Under the pieces are notes generated by a model. The model ran no database searches. It saw nothing but the letters and a program-made list of their open reading frames with translations, and was not told the origin of the DNA. 27,193 nt of DNA from an uncultured Oxalobacter sp. (lineage in GTDB: Bacteria > Pseudomonadota > Gammaproteobacteria > Burkholderiales > Burkholderiaceae_D), in assembly GCA_905202055.1 (NCBI GenBank), contig CAJKQK010000021.1, positions 1 to 27,193 on the forward strand. Direction: 5' to 3'. Below are positions 1 to 7,853 of the stretch, in pieces. The position numbers and the translations under genes were made by a program. Within the stretch, counting starts at the first letter, position 1. Each line of letters begins with the position of its first letter.

Positions 1-1696
1 ACTCGCGCAATCGGAGATGCGAAAGAAAATTGGCGCGGCAGTTTTCGTTTAACAGCCGGTTCGATTTCCTGTTTTCAACAGCGTCTCCGAACCATTTCCA
101 GATTTTCAGATAGCTCAGGAATTCGGAACGGTTGTCGACGAATTTCTTATGGGCGTTATCGGCAGCCTCCTGAGCTTCAATCGGCCTGTCGCGCGGATCC
201 TGAATGGAGAGGGCCGCCGAAATGATCAGCGTTTCCTTCAGGCATTGATGGTCGCGTGCGGCCAGAATCATTCTGCCGATACGCGGATCGAGCGGCAATT
301 GGGCCAGCTCGCGTCCGACCGGCGTCATCCGGTTCATCTCGTCCAGTGCACCCAGTTCCTGCAAAAGCTGGTAACCGTCTGCAATAGCGCGTTTTAATGG
401 CGGTTCCAGAAAGGGAAAGGTTTCGATCTCTCCCAACCTGAGCGACTTCATTCTCAGGATGACGGAGGCGAGCGAGGAACGCAGGATTTCAGGTGTCGTA
501 TAAGGCTGCCGTTGCAGGAAATCCTGTTCATCGTAAAGCCGGATGCAGATGCCTGAAGCGACACGGCCGCAACGGCCTGCGCGCTGATTTGCGGCGGCCT
601 GTGCGACAGGTTCTACATGAAGCTGCTCGACCTTGTTCCGGTAGCTGTAGCGTTTGACGCGGGCAAGCCCGGTATCGATGACGAAACGGATGCCCGGAAC
701 GGTCAGGGACGTTTCAGCCACGTTGGTTGCCAGAATGATCCGTCGGCCATTGCCCGGCTTGAAAATCCGTTCCTGTTCCTGTGCGGACAAACGTGCATAG
801 AGTGGCATAATCTGGACATGAGGCGGATGGTGTTTTCTCAACGTTTCCGCCGCGTCGCGGATTTCTCGTTCGCCGGGCAGGAAAACAAGTGTATCGCCCG
901 ATCCGGTCCGGAAGAGCTCGTCGACGGCATCGACAATCGCATCCATCAGGTCACGGGTTTGCCCTGGATCGCTTTTGTTCTTTTCGGTCGCGTCGGAGGG
1001 TTTGTCGTCGATGATGGGACGATAGCGGATTTCGACAGGATAAAGCCGGCCGGACACTTCTATGATCGGAACGGTTTTGTCTCCAATCGTGAAATGTTTT
1101 GCAAAACGTTCGGCATCGATTGTGGCGGATGTGATGATGATTTTCAGGTCGGGTCTTTTCGGCAGGAGCTGTTTCAGATAACCCAACAGAAAATCGATAT
1201 TCAGGCTGCGTTCATGCGCTTCATCGATGATGATCGTGTCGTACTGTTTCAGCAGGCGGTCGTTCTGCGTTTCCGCCAGTAAAATGCCGTCCGTCATCAG
1301 TTTGACGGACGCTCCCGGCTGCAACTTGTCGGTAAAGCGGATTTTATACCCGACAATTTCACCCGTTGGCGAATTCAGTTCGCGGGCAATCCGGCTGGCT
1401 GTCGAGCTGGCGGCAATCCGGCGTGGCTGTGTGTGGCCGATCAACCCGTTTTGGCCACGGCCCAGTTCGAGACAGATTTTGGGAAGCTGTGTCGTCTTGC
1501 CGGAACCGGTTTCGCCGCAAACGACAATGACCTGATGATTTTGTATCGCCCGGGCGATGTCATCGCGTTTTGCAGAAACGGGCAGTTCTTCCGGATAGGT
1601 GATGGGCGGAACCGGATTGCGGGTTTTTTCCGCTCTTTCGAGGTGCGGATGCGCAGTCAAACGTGGTTTTTTGGATAAAGATTCAGAAGCACTCAT
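1..1696 (-). CDS. hrpA: ATP-dependent RNA helicase HrpA (DEAH box), N-terminal part, runs off left edge
   Basis: HrpA is a DEAH-box ATP-dependent RNA helicase linked in other bacteria to mRNA processing and ribosome rescue. Reading the minus strand from ATG 1696 gives about 565 residues of a family usually near 1300. Seen: a PPITYPEELPVS segment at 31-41 that is typical of HrpA, Walker A GETGSGKTTQLPK from residue 61, motif II DEAH within IIIDEAHERSLN near residue 157, and MTDGILLAETQ just before it. Near the window edge the frame still reads WKWFGDAVENRKSNRLLNEN, as in HrpA proteins. The C-terminal OB-fold and HrpA-specific half lie outside the window. It is divergent from argA across about 115 bases. 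An in-frame ATG at 1708 is an alternative start; neither has a clear ribosome binding site. HrpB is less likely because of the HrpA-type N-terminus. Confidence 0.95.
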   Translation of the reverse strand, partial: MSASESLSKKPRLTAHPHLERAEKTRNPVPPITYPEELPVSAKRDDIARAIQNHQVIVVCGETGSGKTTQLPKICLELGRGQNGLIGHTQPRRIAASSTASRIARELNSPTGEIVGYKIRFTDKLQPGASVKLMTDGILLAETQNDRLLKQYDTIIIDEAHERSLNIDFLLGYLKQLLPKRPDLKIIITSATIDAERFAKHFTIGDKTVPIIEVSGRLYPVEIRYRPIIDDKPSDATEKNKSDPGQTRDLMDAIVDAVDELFRTGSGDTLVFLPGEREIRDAAETLRKHHPPHVQIMPLYARLSAQEQERIFKPGNGRRIILATNVAETSLTVPGIRFVIDTGLARVKRYSYRNKVEQLHVEPVAQAAANQRAGRCGRVASGICIRLYDEQDFLQRQPYTTPEILRSSLASVILRMKSLRLGEIETFPFLEPPLKRAIADGYQLLQELGALDEMNRMTPVGRELAQLPLDPRIGRMILAARDHQCLKETLIISAALSIQDPRDRPIEAQEAADNAHKKFVDNRSEFLSYLKIWKWFGDAVENRKSNRLLNENCRANFLSHLRLRE

Positions 1697-1706
1697 GTCG
1701 GTGCGC

Positions 1707-1736
1707 ATTATAATCTCAAAGATGTTTTAATGTCTC
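1707..1736 (-). promoter_or_regulatory. candidate hrpA promoter, almost touching the start codon
   Basis: On the minus strand a perfect -10 TATAAT (1712-1707) follows GAGACA (1736-1731, four of six matches to -35) with an 18-base spacer. Transcription would start near 1700, only a few bases before ATG 1696, so the mRNA would be leaderless or nearly so. This favours ATG 1696 over ATG 1708, which overlaps the -10. It is pattern matching only. Confidence 0.35.
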
Positions 1737-1812
1737 ATAATGGCAGTTTTAATGAAAACCTTCCGCCGGTGTAATTCGCCGGACGTTCAATCAATTTTTG
1801 GGTGATTCCGAT

Positions 1813-3117
1813 ATGGAAGTACAATTCGTCGAGTGGCTTCGTTCCGTTGCCCCGTATATCCATTCGTTTCGAGGCCAGACGTTTGTCGTCGCTTTTCCAG
1901 GCGAGCTGGTCAAGTCAGGAGCACTTCCTGTGCTGGCGCACGATCTGTCCCTGTTGCATGCGCTGGGCATCAAGGTCGTTCTGGTTCACGGTTCGCGCCC
2001 GCAGGTGGAGGAACAGCTGGAATTGCGCCATGTGAAAAGCCATTATTACAACGGTAACCGCATAACCGACCCTGAAGCGCTGGAATGCGCCAAGGAAGCG
2101 GCGGGTGAGCTCAGAATGGATATCGAGGCAGCCTTCAGTCAGGGACTGCCCAACACGCCGATGGCCCATGCGGAAATACGTATCGTATCAGGTAATTTCG
2201 TGACGGCGACGCCATTGGGCATTCTGGACGGGATTGACCTGAAGTGGACCGGGAAAGTGCGCAAGATCGCATATGACAGTATCCATCCGATTCTGGCACA
2301 GGGCGATCTGATCCTGCTGTCCCCTTTGGGATATTCGCCGACTGGCGAGGCGTTCAATGTGCGCATGGAAGACGTTGCGGTATCGGCGGCGCTTGCCTTG
2401 CACGCCCACAAGCTGATATTCATGACGGAAACACCGATAATAAAAGATGTGGATGGAAATGAAGTGCGTGAAGTGACGTCCCATCAGGTCGAGGCGATTC
2501 TCAAAACCGGCCATCTTTCCGAAGAAGCGGCAGATTACCTGCGATATTCCGCGAAAGCGTGCATTGGTGGAACGCCGCGTGCCCATATCGTTCCATTTGA
2601 AATGAACGGAGCTGTTTTGCAGGAATTGTTCACGCATGACGGTATCGGAACGATGGTAACGTATGAAAATGTCGAAAGTTTGCGCGAAGCGACCATCAAG
2701 GACGTTGGTTCCATTTTAAAATTGATCGAACCCTACGAAGAGAACGGGACACTTGTCAAACGCGGACGGGAATTGCTCGAGCGTGAGATCGAAAATTTCT
2801 CGGTGATCGAACATGACGGGGTGATTTTCGGATGTGCCGCCCTGTACCCGTTCCCGGCCGAAAAAATGGCGGAAATGGCTTGTCTGATTGTCGATCCCGA
2901 TATTCAGGGAGAAGGTGACGGTGAACGAATCCTGCACCACATTGAAAACCGGGCGAGGGCGCAGGGATTCAGGACGCTGTTCATTTTGACGACGCAGACG
3001 GCGCACTGGTTCTTGCGTCGCGGATTCGTCTATGCCAGCGTGGATGAACTGCCGAAAGACCGGCAACGCATATACAACTGGCAACGCAAGTCGCAAGTGT
3101 TGATGAAGAAACTTTAA
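1813..3117 (+). CDS. argA: N-acetylglutamate synthase (amino-acid N-acetyltransferase)
   Basis: ArgA makes N-acetylglutamate from glutamate and acetyl-CoA, the first step of arginine synthesis, in the cytoplasm. The 434 residues have the classic two-domain form: an amino-acid-kinase-like domain (about 10-290) with VLVHGSRPQVEEQL near 57-69, then a C-terminal GNAT acetyltransferase domain whose acetyl-CoA loop reads VDPDIQGEGDGERIL from about residue 360. In this family the kinase-like domain binds arginine for feedback inhibition. I chose ATG 1813 because a GGGTGA sequence ends 7 bases before it; an in-frame TTG at 1798 would add five residues but lacks a binding site. It is followed 48 bases later by yggX on the same strand, an order common in Betaproteobacteria, and the two may be cotranscribed. 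Confidence 0.95.
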   Translation: MEVQFVEWLRSVAPYIHSFRGQTFVVAFPGELVKSGALPVLAHDLSLLHALGIKVVLVHGSRPQVEEQLELRHVKSHYYNGNRITDPEALECAKEAAGELRMDIEAAFSQGLPNTPMAHAEIRIVSGNFVTATPLGILDGIDLKWTGKVRKIAYDSIHPILAQGDLILLSPLGYSPTGEAFNVRMEDVAVSAALALHAHKLIFMTETPIIKDVDGNEVREVTSHQVEAILKTGHLSEEAADYLRYSAKACIGGTPRAHIVPFEMNGAVLQELFTHDGIGTMVTYENVESLREATIKDVGSILKLIEPYEENGTLVKRGRELLEREIENFSVIEHDGVIFGCAALYPFPAEKMAEMACLIVDPDIQGEGDGERILHHIENRARAQGFRTLFILTTQTAHWFLRRGFVYASVDELPKDRQRIYNWQRKSQVLMKKL

Positions 3118-3165
3118 CGGGCATTCGCAGCTCGAAAAAGAAAGAACATTATTTAGGAGAACAGC

Positions 3166-3438
3166 ATGGCGAGAATGGTTCAATGTATCAAACTGAATAA
3201 GGAAGCCGAAGGGCTCGATTTCCCACCGTATCCCGGAGAGCTCGGCAAGAAAATCTACGAAAACGTTTCAAAGGAAGCCTGGGAAGCATGGGTGAAATTG
3301 CAGACCATGCTAGTGAATGAATACCGCCTGAATCTGGCGGATGCCAAAGCGCGGGCTTATCTGAAAGAACAGATGGAAAACCATTTTTTCGGTGAAGGCG
3401 CCGATCAGGCTGAAGGATACGTGCCGGAGAAGAAGTAA
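3166..3438 (+). CDS. yggX: Fe(2+)-trafficking / oxidative-damage protection protein YggX
   Basis: This 90-residue protein matches the YggX family throughout its length: MVQCIKL at the N-terminus with the conserved Cys7, then EAEGLDFPPYPGELGKKIYENVSKEAWEAW and a QTMLVNEYRLNL segment. Family members bind or shuttle iron and protect labile Fe-S clusters from superoxide, in the cytoplasm. The start at ATG 3166 follows TTAGGAGAA at ideal distance. It lies 48 bases after argA on the same strand with no terminator between them, so cotranscription is likely. No hairpin terminator is visible after it. Confidence 0.95.
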   Translation: MARMVQCIKLNKEAEGLDFPPYPGELGKKIYENVSKEAWEAWVKLQTMLVNEYRLNLADAKARAYLKEQMENHFFGEGADQAEGYVPEKK

Positions 3439-3442
3439 AGAA

Positions 3443-3473
3443 TTGACGGTTTGACGAAATTTTACGTTATTAT
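3443..3473 (+). promoter_or_regulatory. possible promoter for the first hsp20 gene
   Basis: Two TTGACG boxes (3443-3448 and 3451-3456) precede TATTAT at 3468-3473. From the first box the spacer is 19 bases, longer than ideal; GTTATT at 3467 gives 18. The match is weak and sigma70-like. I did not find a heat-shock sigma32 pair (CTTGAAA and CCCCAT) here. Confidence 0.3.
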
Positions 3474-3503
3474 TGAAATGCAGCAGTTAAAGAGCAGTTA
3501 AGG

Positions 3504-3529
3504 TCTTTCTACTAACAGATTCAGGAGGG
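3504..3529 (+). promoter_or_regulatory. candidate RNA thermometer covering the hsp20 ribosome binding site
   Basis: The ribosome binding site AGGAGGG (3523-3529) can pair along its full length with UCUUUCU (3504-3510) across a 12-base loop. The seven pairs are four Watson-Crick and three G-U. A weak stem that masks a strong Shine-Dalgarno in front of a small heat-shock gene resembles known fourU and ROSE-type thermometers. This is inference from pairing alone. Confidence 0.35.
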
Positions 3530-3533
3530 ATTT

Positions 3534-4022
3534 ATGCTGGATTCTTTAAAACAGGCCGGAAAAAACATCGGCCGCGAATTGAATCGTGCCTGGGAAAGCT
3601 TGTCCGATGGCTGGCGTGAATTGTTGAGCCGTTGCAGCAATGCGCTGGTTCATTATGAACGTAACGATTATCCGGAGCAGGAAATTGCTTTCCCGCATTG
3701 GGGCATCATGGCAGTGGAACTGGAAGAAACCGCTGCCGAGCTGATTGTCCGGGCTGAGATGCCGGGAGTGGAAAAAGAAAACTGTTCCATTCAGGTAATC
3801 GGCAATACCCTGTTTATCCGTGGTGAAAAACGGTCGGTGCGTGAAACGCCGAGCAGTAATTTCTATGTCGTTGAACGGGCTTATGGCGCGTTTGAACGGA
3901 GCGTCACGCTGCCGAAGAATGTCGATAGCGAAAAGGCGCAGGCCAGCTATGTCAATGGTGTTCTGACGATCCGTTTGCCCAAGGCTGTCAGTGAAACGAT
4001 CAGGAGTATCCCGGTTGAGTGA
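3534..4022 (+). CDS. Hsp20/alpha-crystallin small heat-shock protein (with C-terminal IPV tail)
   Basis: Small heat-shock proteins are ATP-independent chaperones that hold unfolding proteins for refolding or degradation. This one has 162 residues. An N-terminal region of about 55 residues rich in W, R and N is followed by the alpha-crystallin domain (about 56-150), with AEMPGVEKENCSIQV, RAYGAFERSVTLP and the late YVNGVLTIRLPK strand. It ends in SIPVE, a usable I-x-V tail of the kind that links subunits in oligomers. The start ATG 3534 follows a strong AGGAGGG. A ybhB-like gene follows 60 bases downstream, and the pair points toward an hsp20-lon operon on the other strand. Hsp20 family membership is certain; a specific ibp/hspA name is not. 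Confidence 0.93.
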   Translation: MLDSLKQAGKNIGRELNRAWESLSDGWRELLSRCSNALVHYERNDYPEQEIAFPHWGIMAVELEETAAELIVRAEMPGVEKENCSIQVIGNTLFIRGEKRSVRETPSSNFYVVERAYGAFERSVTLPKNVDSEKAQASYVNGVLTIRLPKAVSETIRSIPVE

Positions 4023-4082
4023 ATCAATCGCTGGCATGTTCCGGACTGAAGTGATTCAAACCTTTTTTCAGGATTGAGACTG

Positions 4083-4565
4083 ATGACATTCAAAATAATT
4101 TCCCCGGCTTTTGCCGACAAGGCAATGATGCCTGTACTATACACCTGTGAAGGCAAAAACATTTCTCCCCCGCTGGAGTGGAATGCACCACCGGCAGGGA
4201 CGAAAAGCCTCGTGTTGATCAATGACGATCCGGACGCTCCCGATCCGGCAGCGCCGAAAATGACCTGGGTTCACTGGGTTCTGTACAACCTGCCTCCCGA
4301 GGCCGGAAGCTTGTCCGAAGCGGTGCAGGACAAGGACTTGCCAAGGGGTACCCTGATCGGGACGAATGACCGCCAGTACGCGGGTTACAGTGGTCCATGC
4401 CCTCCCATCGGCACGCACCGTTATTTCTTCAAGCTTTATGCGCTGGATACGGTTTTGCCGGATATGGGTAATACGACCAAGGCGGAAGTCGTCAGGAAAA
4501 TGGAAGGGCACATTCTGGCCCAGACCGAGCTGGTCGGCCTGTATGTCAAAAAGGAAAATACCTGA
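4083..4565 (+). CDS. YbhB/YbcL-family phosphatidylethanolamine-binding-like protein (Raf kinase inhibitor-like)
   Basis: The 160-residue product belongs to the bacterial PEBP/YbhB group. The conserved ligand-pocket motifs are visible: LINDDPDAPDPAAPKMTWVHWVLYNLP near 45-70, and GYSGPCPPIGTHRYFFKLYALD near 100-121. The substrate of bacterial members is not established; the pocket suggests binding of small anionic or phospho-ligands, in the cytoplasm since no signal peptide is seen. ATG 4083 was chosen, with CAGGA about 9 bases upstream; an in-frame TTG at 4074 is less likely. It lies 60 bases after an hsp20 gene and probably shares its transcript, which ends at the hairpin 4591-4630. Confidence 0.9.
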   Translation: MTFKIISPAFADKAMMPVLYTCEGKNISPPLEWNAPPAGTKSLVLINDDPDAPDPAAPKMTWVHWVLYNLPPEAGSLSEAVQDKDLPRGTLIGTNDRQYAGYSGPCPPIGTHRYFFKLYALDTVLPDMGNTTKAEVVRKMEGHILAQTELVGLYVKKENT

Positions 4566-4590
4566 AGAGGTTTTTCTGGAGCAGAAATGA

Positions 4591-4630
4591 AAAAGGTGTT
4601 TCTCCGGGCAGGAGAAACACCTTGTTTTTT
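4591..4630. terminator. bidirectional rho-independent terminator between ybhB-like gene and lon
   Basis: A perfect 13-bp stem (4593-4605 with 4611-4623, loop GGGCA) is followed by GTTTTTT on + and by a run of T on -. It ends the converging hsp20-ybhB and hsp20-lon transcripts. The lon stop codon (4629-4631) sits at its edge. Confidence 0.9.
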
Positions 4631-7085
4631 ACGGTTCTTGCTTCTTCGGATTTTCACCGTCGATTTTGCCTTCGTCATGGACAATTCCCGAACGAATCGC
4701 ATCGTCGACCGTTTCCAGAAAAACGAACTTCAATTGATTGCGTGCTTCTTCCGGAATATCGTCCAGATCGCGCTTGTTCCGCGCCGGGAGCATGACGGTT
4801 TTGATGCCCGCACGCAGCGCAGCCAGAACCTTTTCCTTGATGCCGCCGACCGGCAGAACCAGCCCACGCAAACTGATTTCACCCGTCATGGCATGGTCGC
4901 TTGCAATCGGTTTGTTCATCATGACAGACGAGAGAGCCAGAAACATCGCGACACCGGCACTCGGGCCGTCTTTCGGAATGGCGCCTGCCGGGACGTGCAC
5001 ATGAATCTCGCTATGATCGAGTAATTCCGGATTGATTTTCAGATCGGTTGCACGTGCTTTTACCAGTGTCAGGGCAGCCTGTGCACTTTCCTTCATCACA
5101 TCACCCAGCTGGCCGGTCAGAATCAGCCTGTTATTGCCGGCGACACGGCTGGCTTCGATAAAGAGAATGTCGCCACCGACAGGTGTCCAGGCCAGTCCGG
5201 TCGCTATGCCGGGCATGCTGGATCGCATGGCGATTTCGCTTTCGAAAACCGGGGCGCCCAAAATGTCCGGAATGTCGGCAGAATCGACCGTGACTTTTTC
5301 AGTCTCGCCTTCGGCAATTTTCATGGCGGCATTCCTGAAAACGCTTCCGATCAATCGTTCGAGATTGCGGACACCTGCTTCACGTGTGTAATTGCCGATG
5401 ATGTCGTGAATGGCGTTTTCCGTAATGTCACAATTATCGGGTTTCAATCCGTTTTCTTCACGCTGCCGCCTGATCAGGTAGCGCAAGGCGATCTGCGTTT
5501 TTTCCTGCTCGGTGTAACCGGGCAACTGGATCATTTCAAGACGGTCGCGCAAGGGCCTTGGAATCGTGTCCGGATTGTTGGCGGTACAGATGAACATGAC
5601 TTTCGACAGGTCGAAAGGAACCGCGAGATAGTTATCGCGGAAGGTGCTGTTCTGGGCAGGATCGAGCACTTCGAGCAAGGCGGCCGAAGGGTCGCCCTGA
5701 ACGCCATTGCCGAGCTTGTCCACTTCATCAAGAAGCATGACGCAATTGTTTGTGCCGGCCCGACGGATCGCCTGAATGATATTGCCTGGCAATGCACCGA
5801 TATAGGTGCGCCGGTGCCCTCGTATTTCCGCTTCGTCGTGTACGCCGCCCATACTGACACGGACGAATTCCCGTCCGGTCGCCTTGGCGATACTTTGCCC
5901 CAGCGAGGTCTTGCCCACGCCCGGAGGGCCGACAAAACACAGGAGTGGACTTTTTCCTTCCGGATTCAGTTTGTGCACCGCCAGAAATTCGAGAATACGT
6001 TTCTTGATCTTTTCGAGACCGTAATGATCTTCGTCCAGAATTTTTCTCGCTTCCGCGATATCTGTCCGGTCTTCTGACGAAATGGCCCATGGCAGCTCCG
6101 TCAGCCATTCCAGATAGGTATGTAACATGGAATATTCACCGGAAGATTCCGACATGTTCCTGAACCGGTTCAATTCTTTCAGGGCATGTGTTTTCACCTC
6201 TTCAGGCATATTGGCATTTTCGATTTTTTCAGCCAGTTCGGCCGCTTCAGATGAAGAATCGTCAATATCGCCCAACTGGGTCTGGATGGTTTTCAGCTGT
6301 TCACGCAACAGCGCTTCACGGTGGCGGTCGTCGAGCCGGTTTTTTGTCTGTTCATCGATATCCCTGCTGACGCGCAGGACTTCAAGGCGATAGTTGACGA
6401 GCGAAAGCAGCCGGTCAAGCCGGATTTTCAAATCGGAGGTTTCCAGAATTTCCTGTTTTTCTTCCGGACTCAAATCCATCAGGCCAGTGATCAAATCGGA
6501 CAGGAGGGAGGCGGATGAGACGCCATTGATCGAATCGGACAGTTCCTGCGGCACTTCCGGAATCAGTTGCAGGACTTCAAGCGCCTTCTGTTTCAACTGA
6601 AGCAGGCGTGCCTGTATTTCTGCATTATCTTCAGGTTCGTCCTGAATTTTTTCGACGCGCGCGACAAGAAACGGGTAACCATCCAGTATTTCTTTCAGAC
6701 GGAAGCGTCCTTCACCCTGACAGACAACGTGATGGGCGTCGGAAGAAGTGGCGACATAGCGCAGGATATTGCCGACAGTGCCTACCGGATAAAGATCGTC
6801 CAGTTTCGGGTCGGCAGTATTGGGGTCTTTTTGAAGAACCACGCCGATCTGGCGGTCACCGCGCATGGCAGCCTGAGCAGCCGCAAGGGATTTTTCCCGT
6901 GCAATCGTAATCGGAACCACCATTCCGGGAAACAGAACCATGTTTCTGACGGGAATGATGATCAGGGCATCTTCGGGGATGGCCGGATAACTGTTTTTTT
7001 CGTCAGCAGCACTGTTTTGAGGCGCCGGATGGTTTTCCACGCTTTCACTGACGGCATCCATTTTTTCAGACTCTTGGGGATTCAT
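4629..7085 (-). CDS. lon: ATP-dependent Lon protease (second-type, linked to Hsp20)
   Basis: Lon degrades damaged and regulatory proteins in the cytoplasm using ATP. The 818 residues have the full layout: N-terminal substrate domain (about 40-240) after a roughly 38-residue polar extension, a coiled-coil linker, AAA+ with Walker A GPPGVGKT (386-393) and Walker B VMLLDEVD (449-456), and the protease domain with catalytic Ser709 in PKDGPSAG and Lys752 in GGIKEKVLAA, spaced 43 residues as in E. coli Lon. All catalytic residues are present. It lies 10 bases downstream of a second hsp20 gene on the same strand and is surely cotranscribed with it. Betaproteobacteria usually carry a main lon beside clpPX. 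I infer that this is an extra, stress-linked Lon; the other copy would lie outside the window. Confidence 0.97.
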   Translation of the reverse strand: MNPQESEKMDAVSESVENHPAPQNSAADEKNSYPAIPEDALIIIPVRNMVLFPGMVVPITIAREKSLAAAQAAMRGDRQIGVVLQKDPNTADPKLDDLYPVGTVGNILRYVATSSDAHHVVCQGEGRFRLKEILDGYPFLVARVEKIQDEPEDNAEIQARLLQLKQKALEVLQLIPEVPQELSDSINGVSSASLLSDLITGLMDLSPEEKQEILETSDLKIRLDRLLSLVNYRLEVLRVSRDIDEQTKNRLDDRHREALLREQLKTIQTQLGDIDDSSSEAAELAEKIENANMPEEVKTHALKELNRFRNMSESSGEYSMLHTYLEWLTELPWAISSEDRTDIAEARKILDEDHYGLEKIKKRILEFLAVHKLNPEGKSPLLCFVGPPGVGKTSLGQSIAKATGREFVRVSMGGVHDEAEIRGHRRTYIGALPGNIIQAIRRAGTNNCVMLLDEVDKLGNGVQGDPSAALLEVLDPAQNSTFRDNYLAVPFDLSKVMFICTANNPDTIPRPLRDRLEMIQLPGYTEQEKTQIALRYLIRRQREENGLKPDNCDITENAIHDIIGNYTREAGVRNLERLIGSVFRNAAMKIAEGETEKVTVDSADIPDILGAPVFESEIAMRSSMPGIATGLAWTPVGGDILFIEASRVAGNNRLILTGQLGDVMKESAQAALTLVKARATDLKINPELLDHSEIHVHVPAGAIPKDGPSAGVAMFLALSSVMMNKPIASDHAMTGEISLRGLVLPVGGIKEKVLAALRAGIKTVMLPARNKRDLDDIPEEARNQLKFVFLETVDDAIRSGIVHDEGKIDGENPKKQEP

Positions 7086-7095
7086 AACTCACCTG

Positions 7096-7500
7096 TCAAC
7101 CAAGTTTATTCAACACCAGTCGCAAACATCCATTTGTCAGGACGTTTTCAGTCATTTTGTAATTTCCGGGAGGCAGATTGATCCGCTTCTCGAACCGGCC
7201 ATATGGTATTTCAAGCCGTCTGATGGCGGTATCGCGATTGATCATGAGCGGCCGCTCACCGACAATATGAAGAGCGTTTTCTTCAATGACGACCGTGATC
7301 TCGGAAGGGGCAACGCCGGGCAGGGCGATCAATATCAGGAACTGCCTGTCTGTCTCGAGAATATCGGCAGGAGGTTCCCACACCGGACCGCGTGATTCGG
7401 GTTTGACCAGTTGAAAGAAATGTTTATGGAGCTGGTCCGCCTGTTCCAGCATTTTCAGGGCCTGAATCCACATGGGATTGCTTGGATCACGAAACTTCAT
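7096..7500 (-). CDS. Hsp20/alpha-crystallin small heat-shock protein, short form without C-terminal tail
   Basis: A 134-residue small heat-shock protein. The alpha-crystallin domain covers about 40-134 and shows ALPGVAPSEITVVIEENALHIVGE, then RRLEIPYGRFEKRINLP and a final strand NGCLRLVLNKLG. The protein stops right after this strand, so the I-x-I/V tail seen in the other hsp20 of this window is missing. The usual GVL of the last strand is GCL here. These differences suggest it forms smaller oligomers or needs a partner. It is the first gene of the hsp20-lon operon; delivery of held substrates to Lon is a reasonable guess from the linkage. The start codon at 7500 is preceded by a modest GGGA. 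Confidence 0.9.
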   Translation of the reverse strand: MKFRDPSNPMWIQALKMLEQADQLHKHFFQLVKPESRGPVWEPPADILETDRQFLILIALPGVAPSEITVVIEENALHIVGERPLMINRDTAIRRLEIPYGRFEKRINLPPGNYKMTENVLTNGCLRLVLNKLG

Positions 7501-7609
7501 AATCGATTTTCCCGACTAAAGTAAAAGAGCTCCGGGCCTGACGAAAGTGTCCTGTACCCTGGAACCGGAACACAAAATGGAAGGAACCAATCAGTTTGAT
7601 ACCTTCGCA

Positions 7610-7626
7610 CATGAATGAAATTCATG
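7610..7626. repeat. perfect inverted repeat CATGAAT-GAA-ATTCATG
   Basis: Seven-base arms (7610-7616 and 7620-7626) flank a 3-base centre, about 110 bases upstream of the hsp20-lon operon start and about 230 upstream of psd. The short centre fits a dimeric repressor or activator site better than an RNA hairpin. The regulator is unknown. Confidence 0.45.
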
Positions 7627-7691
7627 CTTGTGGTTTAACAATGATGATTTCAAAATCGGCAAAAAACAGCCATAATTTGAAAATGGTTTTG

Positions 7692-7720
7692 TCGACCGGT
7701 GGAAATATTCAATTTATAGT
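7692..7720 (+). promoter_or_regulatory. possible psd promoter
   Basis: TCGACC (four of six matches to -35) at 7692-7697 and TATAGT (five of six to -10) at 7715-7720 are separated by 17 bases. It would give psd a leader of about 125 bases. The -10 lies inside the ATATTC/GAATAT inverted repeat. Confidence 0.35.
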
Positions 7721-7853
7721 GAATATGGATTCGATTCCGGATTATTCAAGAGCCCCCAATTCTTTTTTCCAACGAAAAAAGGACTGCCTGTTTTCAGGAT
7801 CGGGCGATTGAGAATAGAATACGTTTCTTGACTGTTATGCAATCGGAGTAGCA

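Larger units (their letters stand above)
7501..7853. other. 353-base divergent intergenic region between hsp20-lon and psd
   Basis: No convincing gene is seen; a 71-codon open frame at 7596-7811 has no binding site and an unlikely composition. The stretch must hold the promoters of hsp20-lon (-) and psd (+). It contains a 17-base inverted repeat (7610-7626), a second inverted repeat ATATTC/GAATAT (7705-7710 and 7721-7726), and a possible sigma70 promoter (7692-7720). No clear sigma32 promoter was found. Confidence 0.6.

Noticed and set aside
617..1282. Open frame of 221 codons on + within hrpA
   Set aside because: The minus strand carries clear HrpA helicase motifs over the same bases.
7501..7620. 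Sigma32 promoter for hsp20-lon (TATCAAA, 12 bases, TTCCATTT on minus)
   Set aside because: Only four of seven and six of eight matches with a short spacer; too weak to list.
7596..7811. 71-codon open frame in the hsp20-psd gap
   Set aside because: No Shine-Dalgarno, TTG-type start, no signal or domain, and composition not like a coding region.
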